Shown here: positions 17,966 through 26,925 of the stretch, in pieces
Layout: every line of letters starts with the position of its first letter
Numbering within the stretch: position 1 is the stretch's first letter
Assembly: GCA_000471925.1 (NCBI GenBank)
Contig: CP006668.1
Span: 2,170,001-2,234,000, forward strand
Origin: Ralstonia pickettii DTP0602
Lineage (GTDB): Bacteria > Pseudomonadota > Gammaproteobacteria > Burkholderiales > Burkholderiaceae
DNA: 64,000 bases
Reading direction: 5' to 3'
The notes under the pieces: generated by a model
What the model was told of the DNA's origin: nothing
Databases searched by the model: none
The model's input: only the letters and a program-made list of their open reading frames with translations
Program-made: the position numbers and the translations under genes

Positions 17966-18732
17966 AAGCAGAATTGTTGTTGCCGCTGCTGGGCCTGCAG
18001 GCCCTGCTCGGCGCCGGCACCTATTTCCAGACGGTGACCGGCTTTGGCCTGGGCATGATCGTGATGGGCGCCACCAGCGGGCTGGGCCTGGCGCCGGTGG
18101 CGACCGTGGCCGCGGTGGTGAGCCTGGTCACGCTGGCCAACAGCGCCTGCGCGCTGCCCGGCAAGTTCCAGCATATCGACTGGCGCGCCGTGGGCGCCGC
18201 CGCCATCGGCATCCTGCCGTCGGTGCTGGTCGGCGTGCTGGTGCTGGAGTACCTGAGTTCCAGCGCCGCCACGCTGCTGCAACTGCTGCTCGGCGCGGTG
18301 ATCCTGTACGGCGGCCTGAGCGCCGCGTTCAAGCCCGACCCGCTGCCGCGCCGCTCGGGCGACGGCAGCTTCTTCATGAGCGGGGTCTTCGGCGGGCTGC
18401 TGAGCGGCATGTTCGGCGTGTCCGGGCCGCCGCTGATCTTCCAGTTCTACCGGCAGCCGATGAAGCCGGTAGAAATCCGCTGCGCGCTGATCCTGGTCTT
18501 TACCGTGACTTCCACCGTGCGCACGCTGTTCTCGGCGTGGCAGGGGCAACTGGATGCCACGATCTGGCTGCAGGCCGCGGTCGGGGTGCCGGTGGTGGTG
18601 ATCGCCACGCTGCTGGGGCGGCGTTTTCCGCCGCCGTTTTCGCCGACCACGACGCGGCGGGTGGCGTTCGGGGTGTTGATCGGGATCGGGGTCAGCCTGA
18701 TGTTGCCGGCGATTTCGGGCTGGGTGCGGTAA
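17962..18732 (+). CDS. tauE: TauE/SafE-family sulfite exporter
   Basis: A 256-aa integral membrane protein with about eight helices. The duplicated TauE/SafE motif is visible as GAGTYFQTVTGFGLGMIVMG in the first half and GVFGGLLSGMFGVSGPPLIF in the second. Coupled by ATGA overlap to pta, it is the expected exporter for sulfite released by Xsc. Convergent with the MFS gene at 18779, only 46 bp away. Confidence 0.9.
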   Translation: MKAELLLPLLGLQALLGAGTYFQTVTGFGLGMIVMGATSGLGLAPVATVAAVVSLVTLANSACALPGKFQHIDWRAVGAAAIGILPSVLVGVLVLEYLSSSAATLLQLLLGAVILYGGLSAAFKPDPLPRRSGDGSFFMSGVFGGLLSGMFGVSGPPLIFQFYRQPMKPVEIRCALILVFTVTSTVRTLFSAWQGQLDATIWLQAAVGVPVVVIATLLGRRFPPPFSPTTTRRVAFGVLIGIGVSLMLPAISGWVR

Positions 18733-18778
18733 GGGCGCCGGGGTGCGCCCTTAATCCGCCACGCCCTGCAACGCCTCC

Positions 18779-20083
18779 TCAGGCGACCGTCCCCGCCGGC
18801 CGCGCCAGCGGTGCGGCTTCTTCCTGGTCCCCGCCGCCGCCGGCCTGCCCCAGATCCATGCCGGTGGTCTCTGGCAGCAGCACCGCGGCGACCACGACCA
18901 TCGCGTAGCCGACTCCCGCCACGATGGCGATCGCGATCGGCAACGAGGTGTGCCCCGTGCTCAGCCACCCCACCGACAGCGGGAACAGCGAGCCGATCAC
19001 CCGCCCGGCGTTATACGACACGCCATACCCCGTCGCCCGTATATCGTTGGGATAAGACTCGGAGATGGTCGCGCCGATGCCCGCGAACACGCCCTGCATC
19101 AGGATGCCGAGCGGAAAGCCAAGGAACAGCATCGACGTATTCGACACCGGGATCACCATATAGACCAGCGCTGCCAGGAACGCCCCGGCCGCGAAGGCGA
19201 TGTAGGTCAGGCGCCGGCCCCAGCGGTCGGTAGCGTAGGCGCCCGCCACGTAGCCGATCAATGAGCCGATGATGGTAACCGCCAGGTAAGAGCTGGTACC
19301 GAACACCGACAGGCCGCGCTCGGTCTTGAGGAAGGTAGGCAACCACGTGGCGATGGCGTAATACGCACCCAGCATCCCGCCGGAGAGCAGGCTGCACAGC
19401 AAGGTCTTGGACAGCAGCGGCCCGCGGAACAGCCGGCCGAGGCCCGCCAGTGCCGTCCCCTGCCTGCCCGCGGCCCGGGTCTTCAGGAAGATTTCCGGCT
19501 CTTCCAGGTTGCGGCGCAGGTAGACCACCACCAGCGCCGGCAGGATGCCGAGGAAGAAGCAGACTCGCCACGCCGTCTCGGCCGGCAGCACGCTGAAGGC
19601 GATCGCATACACGATGGCCGCCGCACCCCAGCCGAAGGAGTAGCTGCTGGCGGTAAAGCCCGAGTATTTGCCGCGATGGGCCGGGTTGCGGATCATCTCC
19701 GTCACCAGCACCATGCACAGCGACGACTCGCCGCCGAATCCCAGGCCCTGGATCATGCGGAACAGCATCAGCTGCTCCGGTGACTGCGCCAGTCCGCACA
19801 GGAAGCAGGCCCCCGCGAACACCACGATGGTCCAGCGCAGCACCCGCACGCGCCCGTAGCGGTCGGCCAGGATGCCGGCGCCGATCGCACCCACCAGCGA
19901 CGACACCAGCGTCCAGGTGACGATGGCGCCCGCCGTCGACTTGCTCATGCCCCACTGCCCCAGCAGCGTGGAGATGAGGAATGAATAGATCATGAAGTCG
20001 AAGACATCGACCGCATGCCCCAGGAACGCGCCATAAAAGCCCTTGCGCTCCATGCGCGACAAATCACGGAACCAGTCGAACAT
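18779..20083 (-). CDS. MFS permease, metabolite:H+ symporter type, of the amidase operon
   Basis: A 434-aa, 12-helix permease. The MFS loop signatures are GILADRYGRVRVLRW after helix 2 and GAYATDRWGRRLTYIAF in the second half. ERKGFYGAFLGHAVDVFDFMIYSFL is typical of the sugar/aromatic-acid symporter branch. A strong AGGGAGG precedes the ATG at 20083. The amidase gene ends 33 bp upstream on the same strand, so the two likely share the operator at 21699. It probably imports the amidase substrate (inference). Confidence 0.88.
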   Translation of the reverse strand: MFDWFRDLSRMERKGFYGAFLGHAVDVFDFMIYSFLISTLLGQWGMSKSTAGAIVTWTLVSSLVGAIGAGILADRYGRVRVLRWTIVVFAGACFLCGLAQSPEQLMLFRMIQGLGFGGESSLCMVLVTEMIRNPAHRGKYSGFTASSYSFGWGAAAIVYAIAFSVLPAETAWRVCFFLGILPALVVVYLRRNLEEPEIFLKTRAAGRQGTALAGLGRLFRGPLLSKTLLCSLLSGGMLGAYYAIATWLPTFLKTERGLSVFGTSSYLAVTIIGSLIGYVAGAYATDRWGRRLTYIAFAAGAFLAALVYMVIPVSNTSMLFLGFPLGILMQGVFAGIGATISESYPNDIRATGYGVSYNAGRVIGSLFPLSVGWLSTGHTSLPIAIAIVAGVGYAMVVVAAVLLPETTGMDLGQAGGGGDQEEAAPLARPAGTVA

Positions 20084-20116
20084 GATCCCTCCCTGTGGTG
20101 TGTGTGGTGTGGTGGC

Positions 20117-21613
20117 TCAGTTGTTGTAGTCCGCCGGCAAGACAGACGGCCGCGGCGGGGGCCGGAACGCGTAGCCCGCGTCTTCCAGCAGGCTGGCAAA
20201 ACGCAGGGCGGTGAGATCCTGGTAGCGGCCGGCAACGATCTGCACGCCGACCGGGAGGCCGCTAGTGCCGGGGCCGATCGGCGCGACCGCCGAAGGCAGC
20301 CCGCACAGCCCGGAATGGCCAGCCCAGAACAATTGCGTGGTCATCGGCTGCGCGCAGCCGTTGACGGTGACGGTGCGTTGCCAGGGCTCGCCCTCCTCGT
20401 TCAGCGCGAAGGCGGTGGTGGCCGCGGCGGGGCACAGCAGCACGTCATAGGCCGAGAAGAAGCGACGCCAGGCCGCGGCAAAGCGCTCGCGGGCGGCTTG
20501 CAGGCGCAGCCAGTCGCGGTGGCTCAGCGTCGCGCCGGTGTACTGGAGGGTGGCATAGGAATGGTCGTCCGCGGCGGCGGCGGCGCTGTGGGCCAGCGCA
20601 TCGGCATAAGCGGCTTCGTCCATGTGCACCGCGGTGGTGGCCCGCAGCAGGGTCACGTAGACGTACCACAGTTCGGCGGCGTCGAAGTCCGGCCGCACGT
20701 GCAAGTCCACGCGGGCGCCCTGCCCGGCCAGCCAGTGGCCGAGCTGTTCGATCTGCGCGGCGACCTCGCCGTCGGCTTCGGCCTGCGGATGGGTGGGCAG
20801 CACGGCGACGCGGAAGTCAGCCAGCCGGCGGTGCGGGCAAACTGGCAGGTCGAAGCGGTACGCAAGCGCATCGTCGCCGTCGGGGCCGGCGATGGCGCGC
20901 AGCACCGGTTCGAGGTCGCGCGCGCTGCGTGCAAGCGGGCCGGCTACGTTGATGTCCTGTTCGCCGAAGCGGGCCGGACCGGTGCCGTGGCCGGCCAGCG
21001 GCACCAGTCCATGGCTGGGCTTGAGCGCGAAGATGCCGCAGTAATGGGCCGGATTGCGCAGCGAGGAGCCGATATCGGATCCGACATCGAAATACGACAG
21101 GCCGGCACACACCGCCGCCGCGCTGCCGCCGGACGAGCCGCCCGGCGTGCGCGACGGATCGTGCGGATTGCGGGTGGTGCCGTAGATGGCGTTGTAGCTC
21201 TGCCAGTCGCGCAGGCCAAGCGGGACGTTGGTCTTGCCGAGCAGCACGGCGCCGGCCTCGCGCAGGCGCTGCACCACTACGGCGTCGCGCTGGGCCGCGC
21301 GGGCGTGCAAGGCCGGATTGCCGCAAGTGGTCGGCCAGCCGGCGACGTCAAACGATTCCTTGACCGAGAACGGCACACCATCGAGCACGCCGCGCGACTG
21401 CCCCGCCCTGCGGCGCCGGTCGCTTTCCAGCGCGGCGGCGCGGGTGGCACCAAAGTCCGACAGCACCAGCGCATTGATGACGCCGTGCCAGTCGCGCCAG
21501 GCCGCCTCGCAGGCGTCCACCAGTTCCACCGAAGAGACCTGGCCGGCAGCGAGCTGCTGTGCCACCTCCCATAGCGGCGGAAAACCGCCGGCACTCCGGT
21601 CAGGCAGGTTCAC
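20117..21613 (-). CDS. Amidase signature family hydrolase
   Basis: A 498-aa amidase of usual length. The Ser-cisSer-Lys triad is K85 (PFSVKESFD), S160 in TPGGSSGGSAAAV and S184 in GSDIGSSLRNPAHYCG; the spacing (75 and 24) fits the family. It hydrolyses a C-N amide bond; the substrate is unknown. The start is GTG at 21613, with AGGA upstream. A GGTATAC-type operator lies 86 bp before the start, shared with the HDO operons, so its substrate may feed the same pathway. Confidence 0.9.
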   Translation of the reverse strand: MNLPDRSAGGFPPLWEVAQQLAAGQVSSVELVDACEAAWRDWHGVINALVLSDFGATRAAALESDRRRRAGQSRGVLDGVPFSVKESFDVAGWPTTCGNPALHARAAQRDAVVVQRLREAGAVLLGKTNVPLGLRDWQSYNAIYGTTRNPHDPSRTPGGSSGGSAAAVCAGLSYFDVGSDIGSSLRNPAHYCGIFALKPSHGLVPLAGHGTGPARFGEQDINVAGPLARSARDLEPVLRAIAGPDGDDALAYRFDLPVCPHRRLADFRVAVLPTHPQAEADGEVAAQIEQLGHWLAGQGARVDLHVRPDFDAAELWYVYVTLLRATTAVHMDEAAYADALAHSAAAAADDHSYATLQYTGATLSHRDWLRLQAARERFAAAWRRFFSAYDVLLCPAAATTAFALNEEGEPWQRTVTVNGCAQPMTTQLFWAGHSGLCGLPSAVAPIGPGTSGLPVGVQIVAGRYQDLTALRFASLLEDAGYAFRPPPRPSVLPADYNN

Positions 21614-21698
21614 GTTGATTCCTTGTCGTTATCCGCGCCAGCAATGGGACGCGGTGGGGGGGTATAGGACAGGCTTCGGGAAGTGCTGCGCTTGCGTT

Positions 21699-21712
21699 GG
21701 TATACTATATTC
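21699..21712. promoter_or_regulatory. GGTATAC operator before amidase-MFS
   Basis: GGTATACTATATTC; an identical 14-mer occurs in inverted orientation at 29075-29088 before the transporter-ferredoxin operon. Candidate site for the GntR/FCD regulator encoded at 22299-23006. GGTATA units are the known recognition element of another FCD regulator, NanR. Confidence 0.65.
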
Positions 21713-21868
21713 ACTCTCGCGCAGAGAGCAAGACGAATATGGGCGCGCGTGCCGGCGCGCTGGACAGCGCAGCGGTGGAGTGGACAGCTGGGGAGAGCCG
21801 TCGGCGGGCAGGCCGCGCGCCGGGAGGCAGCGGCGGCGCGGCGGCGCCGCCGTGTCAATCAGGCTGGA

Positions 21869-22045
21869 TCAGCAATGGCCACGGTTCGGCGTGCGGCCGC
21901 CAAGGGCCACGAGGAAGCGGCCGATATCGCGCAGGCGTAGCGGCAGCAGCGGCGTCGCATGGCGGACGGCATCGCGCGCGGCAAAGTGGCGCAACAGTTG
22001 CTGGCCGACGGATTGCGAGAGATAGCATTGCTCGGGCGACTGCAT
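21869..22045 (-). CDS. Possible 58-aa hypothetical protein
   Basis: A short frame beginning MQSPEQCYLSQSVGQQLLRH and ending with GGRTPNRGHC. AGGGA lies a normal distance before the ATG, codon third positions are GC-rich like the neighbours, and a GGTATAC-type site lies 25 bp upstream. The middle, LLPLRLRDIGRFLVALGG, is leucine- and arginine-rich and could be a helix. I recognise no family, and a frame of this size can arise by chance in high-GC DNA, so the call is tentative. It occupies part of the 685-bp gap between the amidase and gntR genes; I see no other gene there. Confidence 0.35.
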   Translation of the reverse strand: MQSPEQCYLSQSVGQQLLRHFAARDAVRHATPLLPLRLRDIGRFLVALGGRTPNRGHC

Positions 22046-22069
22046 GGTAAATCCCTATTGATCTGGAAT

Positions 22070-22083
22070 GCCTACAGTATACC
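22070..22083. promoter_or_regulatory. GGTATAC operator upstream of the small ORF
   Basis: The reverse complement GGTATACTGTAGGC matches the 21699 site at 11 of 14 positions. It lies in the gap between the amidase and gntR genes. Confidence 0.5.
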
Positions 22084-22298
22084 TAAGTTGGTGCAATGCG
22101 TCATGACGGCGCATGCAATGCCCAATTGCCGGGCATGCAACGAAAGGGGAAGAGAACCAGGAAAGTACCGACGCGCGCGGTAACGCGGCTGGACATCCGG
22201 CACGGCGTACGCCGCACCAAATGGAGAGAGGCCTACTGCAAGAACGTCGGACGGGAGCGGCCAGCGATCAGTTTGCCCGCAAGCCGGGCACGACGCCC

Positions 22299-23006
22299 TC
22301 AGGCCGCCTCTGCCCTGCCCTGCCCGTCCACCGGCAAGTCTGCTGCCTTGGCCGCACTGTAGACATGGCGCGCGGCCAGCAGCGCGGCAAGGTCGGCGTC
22401 TCCCGCGATCACGGCCTGCAGGATCTGGGCGTGCTCGTCCCAGTTCTGGCGCGCGCGCACCACGTTGGCCGGTCCGAACAGCACCGCGGTGCGCTCGCGC
22501 AGCGAACGCATCATTTCCTGCAGCACGCTGTTGGCCGCGATGGTGCCGAGCACTTCATGGAAGCGGGTATTGAGGGCAAGCAGCTCATCCGCGCGGCCCT
22601 GCGCGGCGGCATCCATGCCCTGGCGCAGCACGGTTTCCAGTTCCGCCACCAGCGCCGGGTCGCGGCGCTGCGCGGCGAGCTTGGCGTTCAAGCCTTCCAG
22701 CGTGGCGCGCACCTCTACCATCTCGCGCGCGATCACCGGCGACAGGCTGGCCACCGTCGCGCCGCGGCGCGGCTCGATTACCACCAGGCCTTCGCTGGCC
22801 AGCGCGCGCAGCGCTTCGCGCACCGGGATGCGCGACACGCCCAGTTCGGCCGACAGCTTGTTTTCCACCAGCCGTTCGCCTGGCGCGTACTTCCCGTTCA
22901 GGATGCCTTCGCGCAGCTTGTCGGTGACAAGGGCGAACAGCGGCGAGTGGCTGGCACCGAGGCTCAGCGGCTCGGCGGGCGCGGCAGGAGATGGAGTGAG
23001 GGACAT
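22299..23006 (-). CDS. GntR-family (FCD) regulator of the HDO island
   Basis: A 235-aa FadR-subfamily regulator. The winged helix covers about 25-90 (LREGILNGKYAPGERLVENKL, then SRIPVREALRALASEGLV), and the FCD ligand domain about 95-215, with metal-binding-type residues in RFHEVLG and the HxxIL region. Two GTATACC elements (23045 and 23063, 18 bp apart) lie just upstream, which suggests autoregulation. Similar sites precede every operon from 21.6 to 29.1 kb, so it is the probable local repressor (inference). Confidence 0.9.
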   Translation of the reverse strand: MSLTPSPAAPAEPLSLGASHSPLFALVTDKLREGILNGKYAPGERLVENKLSAELGVSRIPVREALRALASEGLVVIEPRRGATVASLSPVIAREMVEVRATLEGLNAKLAAQRRDPALVAELETVLRQGMDAAAQGRADELLALNTRFHEVLGTIAANSVLQEMMRSLRERTAVLFGPANVVRARQNWDEHAQILQAVIAGDADLAALLAARHVYSAAKAADLPVDGQGRAEAA

Positions 23007-23037
23007 GAGTCGGCAAAGGCGTAAGCGGAAAGGCTGG

Positions 23038-23069
23038 CGTTATTGTATACCAGCCGGTCCCTGTATACC
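23038..23069. promoter_or_regulatory. Paired GTATACC operator before gntR
   Basis: GTATACC at 23045-23051 and again at 23063-23069, as direct repeats 18 bp apart, 39-63 bp upstream of the gntR start. Their reverse complements match the GGTATAC consensus at 10 and 8 of 14 positions. Position fits autoregulation. Confidence 0.6.
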
Positions 23070-23077
23070 GCCATGTC

Positions 23078-24076
23078 TTAACAATACTGGAAGGTGAAGC
23101 TGTCCGCATAGATGTGATCCGAACTTGCCCCGCGCCTGAGGAAAGCGGCACGGGCGTCACGGATCATGTCAGGCGAGCCGCACAGGTAGATGGCGTGCTC
23201 GCTGAGATCGCCGAGATCAGCCAGCGCCGCGTCGTGCACATAGCCGCGCCTGCCCTGCCAGTCGGCGCCGGCGCGGGACAGCACGGGAATGTACTGGAAG
23301 TCGTAAAGGCGTTCGCCCCATGTCGGGATATCGGTATGCAGATACAGGTCTTCCGGCTGGCGCATGCCCCAGTAGAGCGACACCGGCGGGCAGTCGGGAT
23401 CGTCCATCAGCGATTCCAGTATCGCCTTGATCGGCGCCAGCCCGGTGCCGGTGGCCACCATCAGCAGCGGCCGGTAATCCTTGGCGCGGTAGAAGAAGGT
23501 GCCGAGCGGCAGCTCTATGTCAATCGCGTCGCCCGCCTTCATTTGCGGCAGGATGCCGTCGGTGAAGGCACCGCCCGGGATGCGCCGCACATGCAGGTCG
23601 ACCCGTCCGTCGCGCGGCACCGAGGCCATCGAGAAGCTGCGCGCGCGCCCGTCGTCGCTCAGCAGCTTCAGGTACTGGCCGGGGCGATAGTCGAGCGCGC
23701 CAGCGTCCGGCACCTCCAGTTCGATATGCAAGACGTCAGCCGACAACGGCCGCACCGCCTGCACTAGCGCCCGATAACGCGCCGGCTCGGCGCACGCCTC
23801 GTCCTCGCGCGCCGTGCTGATGACGAGGTCGCCCAGCGGCTGCGCCTGGCAGGCCAGCGCATAGCCGGCAGCGGCCTCATCCGGCGCCAGGCCGAACGGT
23901 TCCTCGTCATACCGCACCTGCCCGTCAAGCAGCCGGATGCGGCAGGTGCCGCAGCCACCCAGCTGGCAGTCGTGCGGCAAGGCAATGCTGGCGCGCCCGG
24001 CAGCCTGCAGCAGGGTCTCGCCCCGTTCGACAAAAAAGACCTGCTGCGTTTCGGCGATCTGGATGCGGTATGACAT
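23078..24076 (-). CDS. 2Fe-2S/FAD/NAD(P)H oxidoreductase (oxygenase reductase type)
   Basis: A 332-aa electron-transfer protein. An N-terminal plant-type ferredoxin domain has Cys37, Cys42, Cys45 and Cys76 (DCQLGGCGTC, LACQ). The FAD domain has RPGQYLKL and RSFSMAS, and the nicotinamide domain LLMVATGTGLAPIKAILE and YLCGSPDM. This layout matches reductases of ring-hydroxylating and phenol hydroxylases and CDP-6-deoxyglucoseen reductase. It is the last gene of the HDO operon, 52 bp after the GlcG-like gene, and no Rieske or phenol hydroxylase lies nearby, so the HDO protein is its likely partner (inference). Confidence 0.9.
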   Translation of the reverse strand: MSYRIQIAETQQVFFVERGETLLQAAGRASIALPHDCQLGGCGTCRIRLLDGQVRYDEEPFGLAPDEAAAGYALACQAQPLGDLVISTAREDEACAEPARYRALVQAVRPLSADVLHIELEVPDAGALDYRPGQYLKLLSDDGRARSFSMASVPRDGRVDLHVRRIPGGAFTDGILPQMKAGDAIDIELPLGTFFYRAKDYRPLLMVATGTGLAPIKAILESLMDDPDCPPVSLYWGMRQPEDLYLHTDIPTWGERLYDFQYIPVLSRAGADWQGRRGYVHDAALADLGDLSEHAIYLCGSPDMIRDARAAFLRRGASSDHIYADSFTFQYC

Positions 24077-24128
24077 GGAACCTCCGCGCGTGTTCGAAAT
24101 GGTGGCGGGCGGCCGGCGCCCGCCTGGC

Positions 24129-24608
24129 TTACTTCTTGATGTCGGCCTGCACCAGCACCTTCAGGTCCTGCGGCGCCAGCAGCTCGGCCAGCGCCTGCAG
24201 CGCGGCCAGCCCGGCCTGCGTATCCTGCTCGCCGTTGCCGCCGGACAGGCCGATGCCGCCGATCACCTCGTCGTTGACCACGATCGGGAAGCCGCCCACG
24301 AACGCGGCGAACTTGCCCTCGAAGCTCCACTGGATGCCGAACGCCTCATTGCCCGGCAGCGCCGGCCCGTTGGGCGGCGTGGTGAACAGGTGTGTGGAGC
24401 GCTTGTGCCCCGCGGCCGTGAACGCCTTGTTCCATGCGATCTGCGGCCCGGTGATGCGGGCGCCGTCCATGCGCTCGAGCGCGAGCGGATAGCCGCCCTC
24501 GTCGACCACGCAGATCGATTCCAGCACGCCGATTTCCTCCGAGCGCCGGATCGCCGCGGCAACCATGTGGCGCGCTTCGCGCAGTTCCAGCTTGATGGCT
24601 TTTTTCAT
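24129..24608 (-). CDS. GlcG/HbpS-family protein (DUF336)
   Basis: A 159-aa protein with the GlcG/HbpS fold: an N-terminal helix (LELREARHMVAAAIRRSEEIG), VVDEGGYPLALERMDGA and the glycine-rich GGFPIVVNDEVIGGIGLSGG. Members bind heme or cobalamin or act as small accessory or lyase-like proteins in catabolic operons. It lies 28 bp after the aldehyde dehydrogenase gene. No specific role can be assigned; a ligand-binding or lyase step on the HDO product is possible. Confidence 0.85.
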   Translation of the reverse strand: MKKAIKLELREARHMVAAAIRRSEEIGVLESICVVDEGGYPLALERMDGARITGPQIAWNKAFTAAGHKRSTHLFTTPPNGPALPGNEAFGIQWSFEGKFAAFVGGFPIVVNDEVIGGIGLSGGNGEQDTQAGLAALQALAELLAPQDLKVLVQADIKK

Positions 24609-24636
24609 GTCTCTTGACTCCTTGTAACGGCCGGGC

Positions 24637-26082
24637 TCAGGCGCCCCGATAGACCGTCTTGACCTGCGTATAGAACTCCAGCCCGGTGCGGCCCGACTCG
24701 CGGAAGGTCGAGGTGCTTGAGCGCTTCACCCCGCCGAACGGCGCGTTGACCAGATTGCCGGTGGTGGTGCGGTTGACCTTGACCGTGCCCGCCTCGATGT
24801 CCGTGGCGAAGTGGTGGATGTAGCGCGGGTTGCTGGTGACGATGGCCGCGGCCAGCCCGTACTCGGTGTCGTTGGCCTTGGCGATGGCGTCGGCGTAGTC
24901 GGTGAAGCCCAGGATGGCGATCACCGGCCCGAAGATCTCCTCGCGCGCGATCCGCATCTGCTGGGTCACGTCGGTGAAAACGGTCGGCGCCACGTAGTAG
25001 CCCTTGTCAAAGTCGCCGCCGGCGAGGCGCGCGCCGCCGCACAGCAGCGTCGCTTCGGACTTGCCGATATCGATATAGCGCAGCACCGTTTCCAGCTGCT
25101 TGTGCGAGGCCAGCGGCCCGAGGTCCATCCCGGCCGTCATGCCGCTGCCGACCTTGAGCGTGGCGACCTTCGCCAGCAACCGCTCGGTGTACGCGGCCTT
25201 GACGGACTCGGCCACCAGCACGCGGCTGGTGCCGGTACACGCCTGCCCCGACAGCGAGAAGCCGCCCTTGATGGTCAGATCGACGGCGCGGTCGAGGTCG
25301 GCATCTTCCATCACGATCAGCGGATTCTTGCCGCCCAGCTCCATCTGCGTGCGCGTGGTCAGCGGCACGGCGCGGTGGATCTGCTCGCCGGCGCGCGACG
25401 AGCCGGTGAACGAGATCGCCCGCACAGCCGGCGCCTCGGTGATGGCCGGGCCGATCTCGGCCGCGCTGCCGGTGATGAAGTTCAGCACGCCCTTGGGCAG
25501 GCCGGCCTTGACCAGTGCCTCGGCCAGCCGGTAGCCCGACAGCGGCGCCTCGGACGACGGCTTGAACACCACCGTGTTGCCGGTCACCAGCGCCGGGGCG
25601 ATCTTGCGCGCCGGGATTGACACCGGGAAATTCCACGGCGCGATCACCGTCACCACGCCCAGCGGCTCGCGCTGGCTGTAGACGAGCTGGTCGGGGTCGT
25701 CGTTCGGGTACACCTCGCCGGTGAAGGTCTGCCCTTCCACCGCGTAGAACCGCAGCGTCTGGGCCGAGCGCAGCACCTCGTCGCGAGCCAGTGCCAGCGC
25801 CTTGCCTTCCTCGCGGGTCAGCTCGGCGGCAATGCTGTCGGCATTGGCTTCAAGATGATCGGCGGCGCGGTTAAGGATGGCGGCGCGCTTGCCGACCGGA
25901 GTTTTCTTCCAGCCGGCGAACGCTGCCGCCGCGGCGGCGACGGCCGCCTGCGCGTCCACCGCGGAAGACGCCTGGAAGCGGCCCACGATATCGGCGGTAT
26001 CGGCCGGGTTGACATTGTCGAAGGTACGGCCCGACTGGCAGGCCGTCCATTCGCCGTCGATATGGTTGAGGAATACGGTCAT
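24637..26082 (-). CDS. NAD(P)-dependent aldehyde dehydrogenase
   Basis: A 481-aa ALDH with the oxyanion Asn151 in APWNFPVSIP, catalytic Glu248 in QMELGGKNPLI, nucleophile Cys282 in SGQACTGTSR, and EEIFGPVIAI. It resembles the succinic/alpha-ketoglutaric semialdehyde branch, which favours short aliphatic or dicarboxylic semialdehydes. It lies 25 bp after the HDO gene, so the pair suggests that the oxidase releases an aldehyde that is then oxidised to an acid. Substrate identity is inferred only. Confidence 0.9.
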   Translation of the reverse strand: MTVFLNHIDGEWTACQSGRTFDNVNPADTADIVGRFQASSAVDAQAAVAAAAAAFAGWKKTPVGKRAAILNRAADHLEANADSIAAELTREEGKALALARDEVLRSAQTLRFYAVEGQTFTGEVYPNDDPDQLVYSQREPLGVVTVIAPWNFPVSIPARKIAPALVTGNTVVFKPSSEAPLSGYRLAEALVKAGLPKGVLNFITGSAAEIGPAITEAPAVRAISFTGSSRAGEQIHRAVPLTTRTQMELGGKNPLIVMEDADLDRAVDLTIKGGFSLSGQACTGTSRVLVAESVKAAYTERLLAKVATLKVGSGMTAGMDLGPLASHKQLETVLRYIDIGKSEATLLCGGARLAGGDFDKGYYVAPTVFTDVTQQMRIAREEIFGPVIAILGFTDYADAIAKANDTEYGLAAAIVTSNPRYIHHFATDIEAGTVKVNRTTTGNLVNAPFGGVKRSSTSTFRESGRTGLEFYTQVKTVYRGA

Positions 26083-26107
26083 CGTCGATCCGGTTGCGCG
26101 GCGGCGC

Positions 26108-26839
26108 TCAGGCGGCCATGTCGAGTTCGGGCAGCGGCAGTTCTTTCTCGACGTAGTCGTGATAGAGCGCCGTCGTATACAGCAGCCGCATCTGCGCGCC
26201 GATCTCGCAGATCTTCAGGCAGCGCTGCTGCAGTTCCGGCGTGTTGGCGTGCTCGAGCACGATCTGGTAGCCGCGCTCGCCGTGGATCTCGTCCGAGACG
26301 ATATGCAGGTCGAAGAATTCGACTTCCTCGTCGGTGAACTGGTACTTGTCGCGCAGCGTCGGGGTCTGCTTGCGGTAGATCGACGGCACCTGTGACTCCA
26401 GCCCGACTACCAGGCCGGCCACCGCGACGATGGGGTCTTCACGCATGGCCACGGCGTAGCACCAGCTCTGCAGGCCGCGCGTGGTGGGCGACATATTGTC
26501 CGGGTCGATCACGCGCTCGCGGGTGGTGCCGCAGGCTTCCGCAAAGCGGATCAGCAGGTCGGTATGGCGGTCGCCGCCGATCTCTTCCTCATACATATTG
26601 GCGAGCAGGAAATCCTTGGCTTCGGTATAGCGGTCCGGCGTGCGCGCGTAGATGTAGCCCAGGTAATCCGCGAACGGGCCGACGTAGTGATAGTGGTTCT
26701 CGGCCCAGCGTGCGAGATGGGCGCGGGTCAGCTTGCCGCTGGCCCAGGCCACGCTGAACGGCGCCTTGTTGGCGCTCTTGCCTTTGATGGCTTCTTCGAG
26801 GGCGGCACGGAATGCTTCGCGGTTCATCAGTTCGGCCAT
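26108..26839 (-). CDS. Heme-oxygenase-like diiron oxidase/oxygenase (HDO; CADD/PqqC/TenA-like)
   Basis: A 243-aa all-helical protein of the TenA/PqqC/CADD superfamily. All six ligands of the HDO diiron site can be placed: E85-x6-H92 in EEEIGGDRH, E148 in GLESQVPS, and H179-x3-D183-x2-H186 in LHIVSDEIH. This is the same pattern as CADD. Related enzymes (CADD, UndA, BesC, SznF) cleave C-C bonds or hydroxylate N with O2. Start is the ATG at 26839 after AGGAG; a longer frame from 26875 has no ribosome site. First gene of a four-gene operon with ALDH, GlcG-like and reductase genes. Substrate unknown. Confidence 0.85.
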   Translation of the reverse strand: MAELMNREAFRAALEEAIKGKSANKAPFSVAWASGKLTRAHLARWAENHYHYVGPFADYLGYIYARTPDRYTEAKDFLLANMYEEEIGGDRHTDLLIRFAEACGTTRERVIDPDNMSPTTRGLQSWCYAVAMREDPIVAVAGLVVGLESQVPSIYRKQTPTLRDKYQFTDEEVEFFDLHIVSDEIHGERGYQIVLEHANTPELQQRCLKICEIGAQMRLLYTTALYHDYVEKELPLPELDMAA

Positions 26840-26925
26840 GGCGGAGGCTCCTGGTTGGCGATGGGGGGCAATCAAGTGGGTTGGATGCCGGGGTCTCTTC
26901 GTGAATCGATCGGCCCCTGCATTGT

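Noticed and set aside
26108..26839. TenA thiaminase II or PqqC
   Set aside because: TenA uses a Cys and no diiron site, and no pqq or thiamine genes are nearby; the six HDO metal ligands are present instead.
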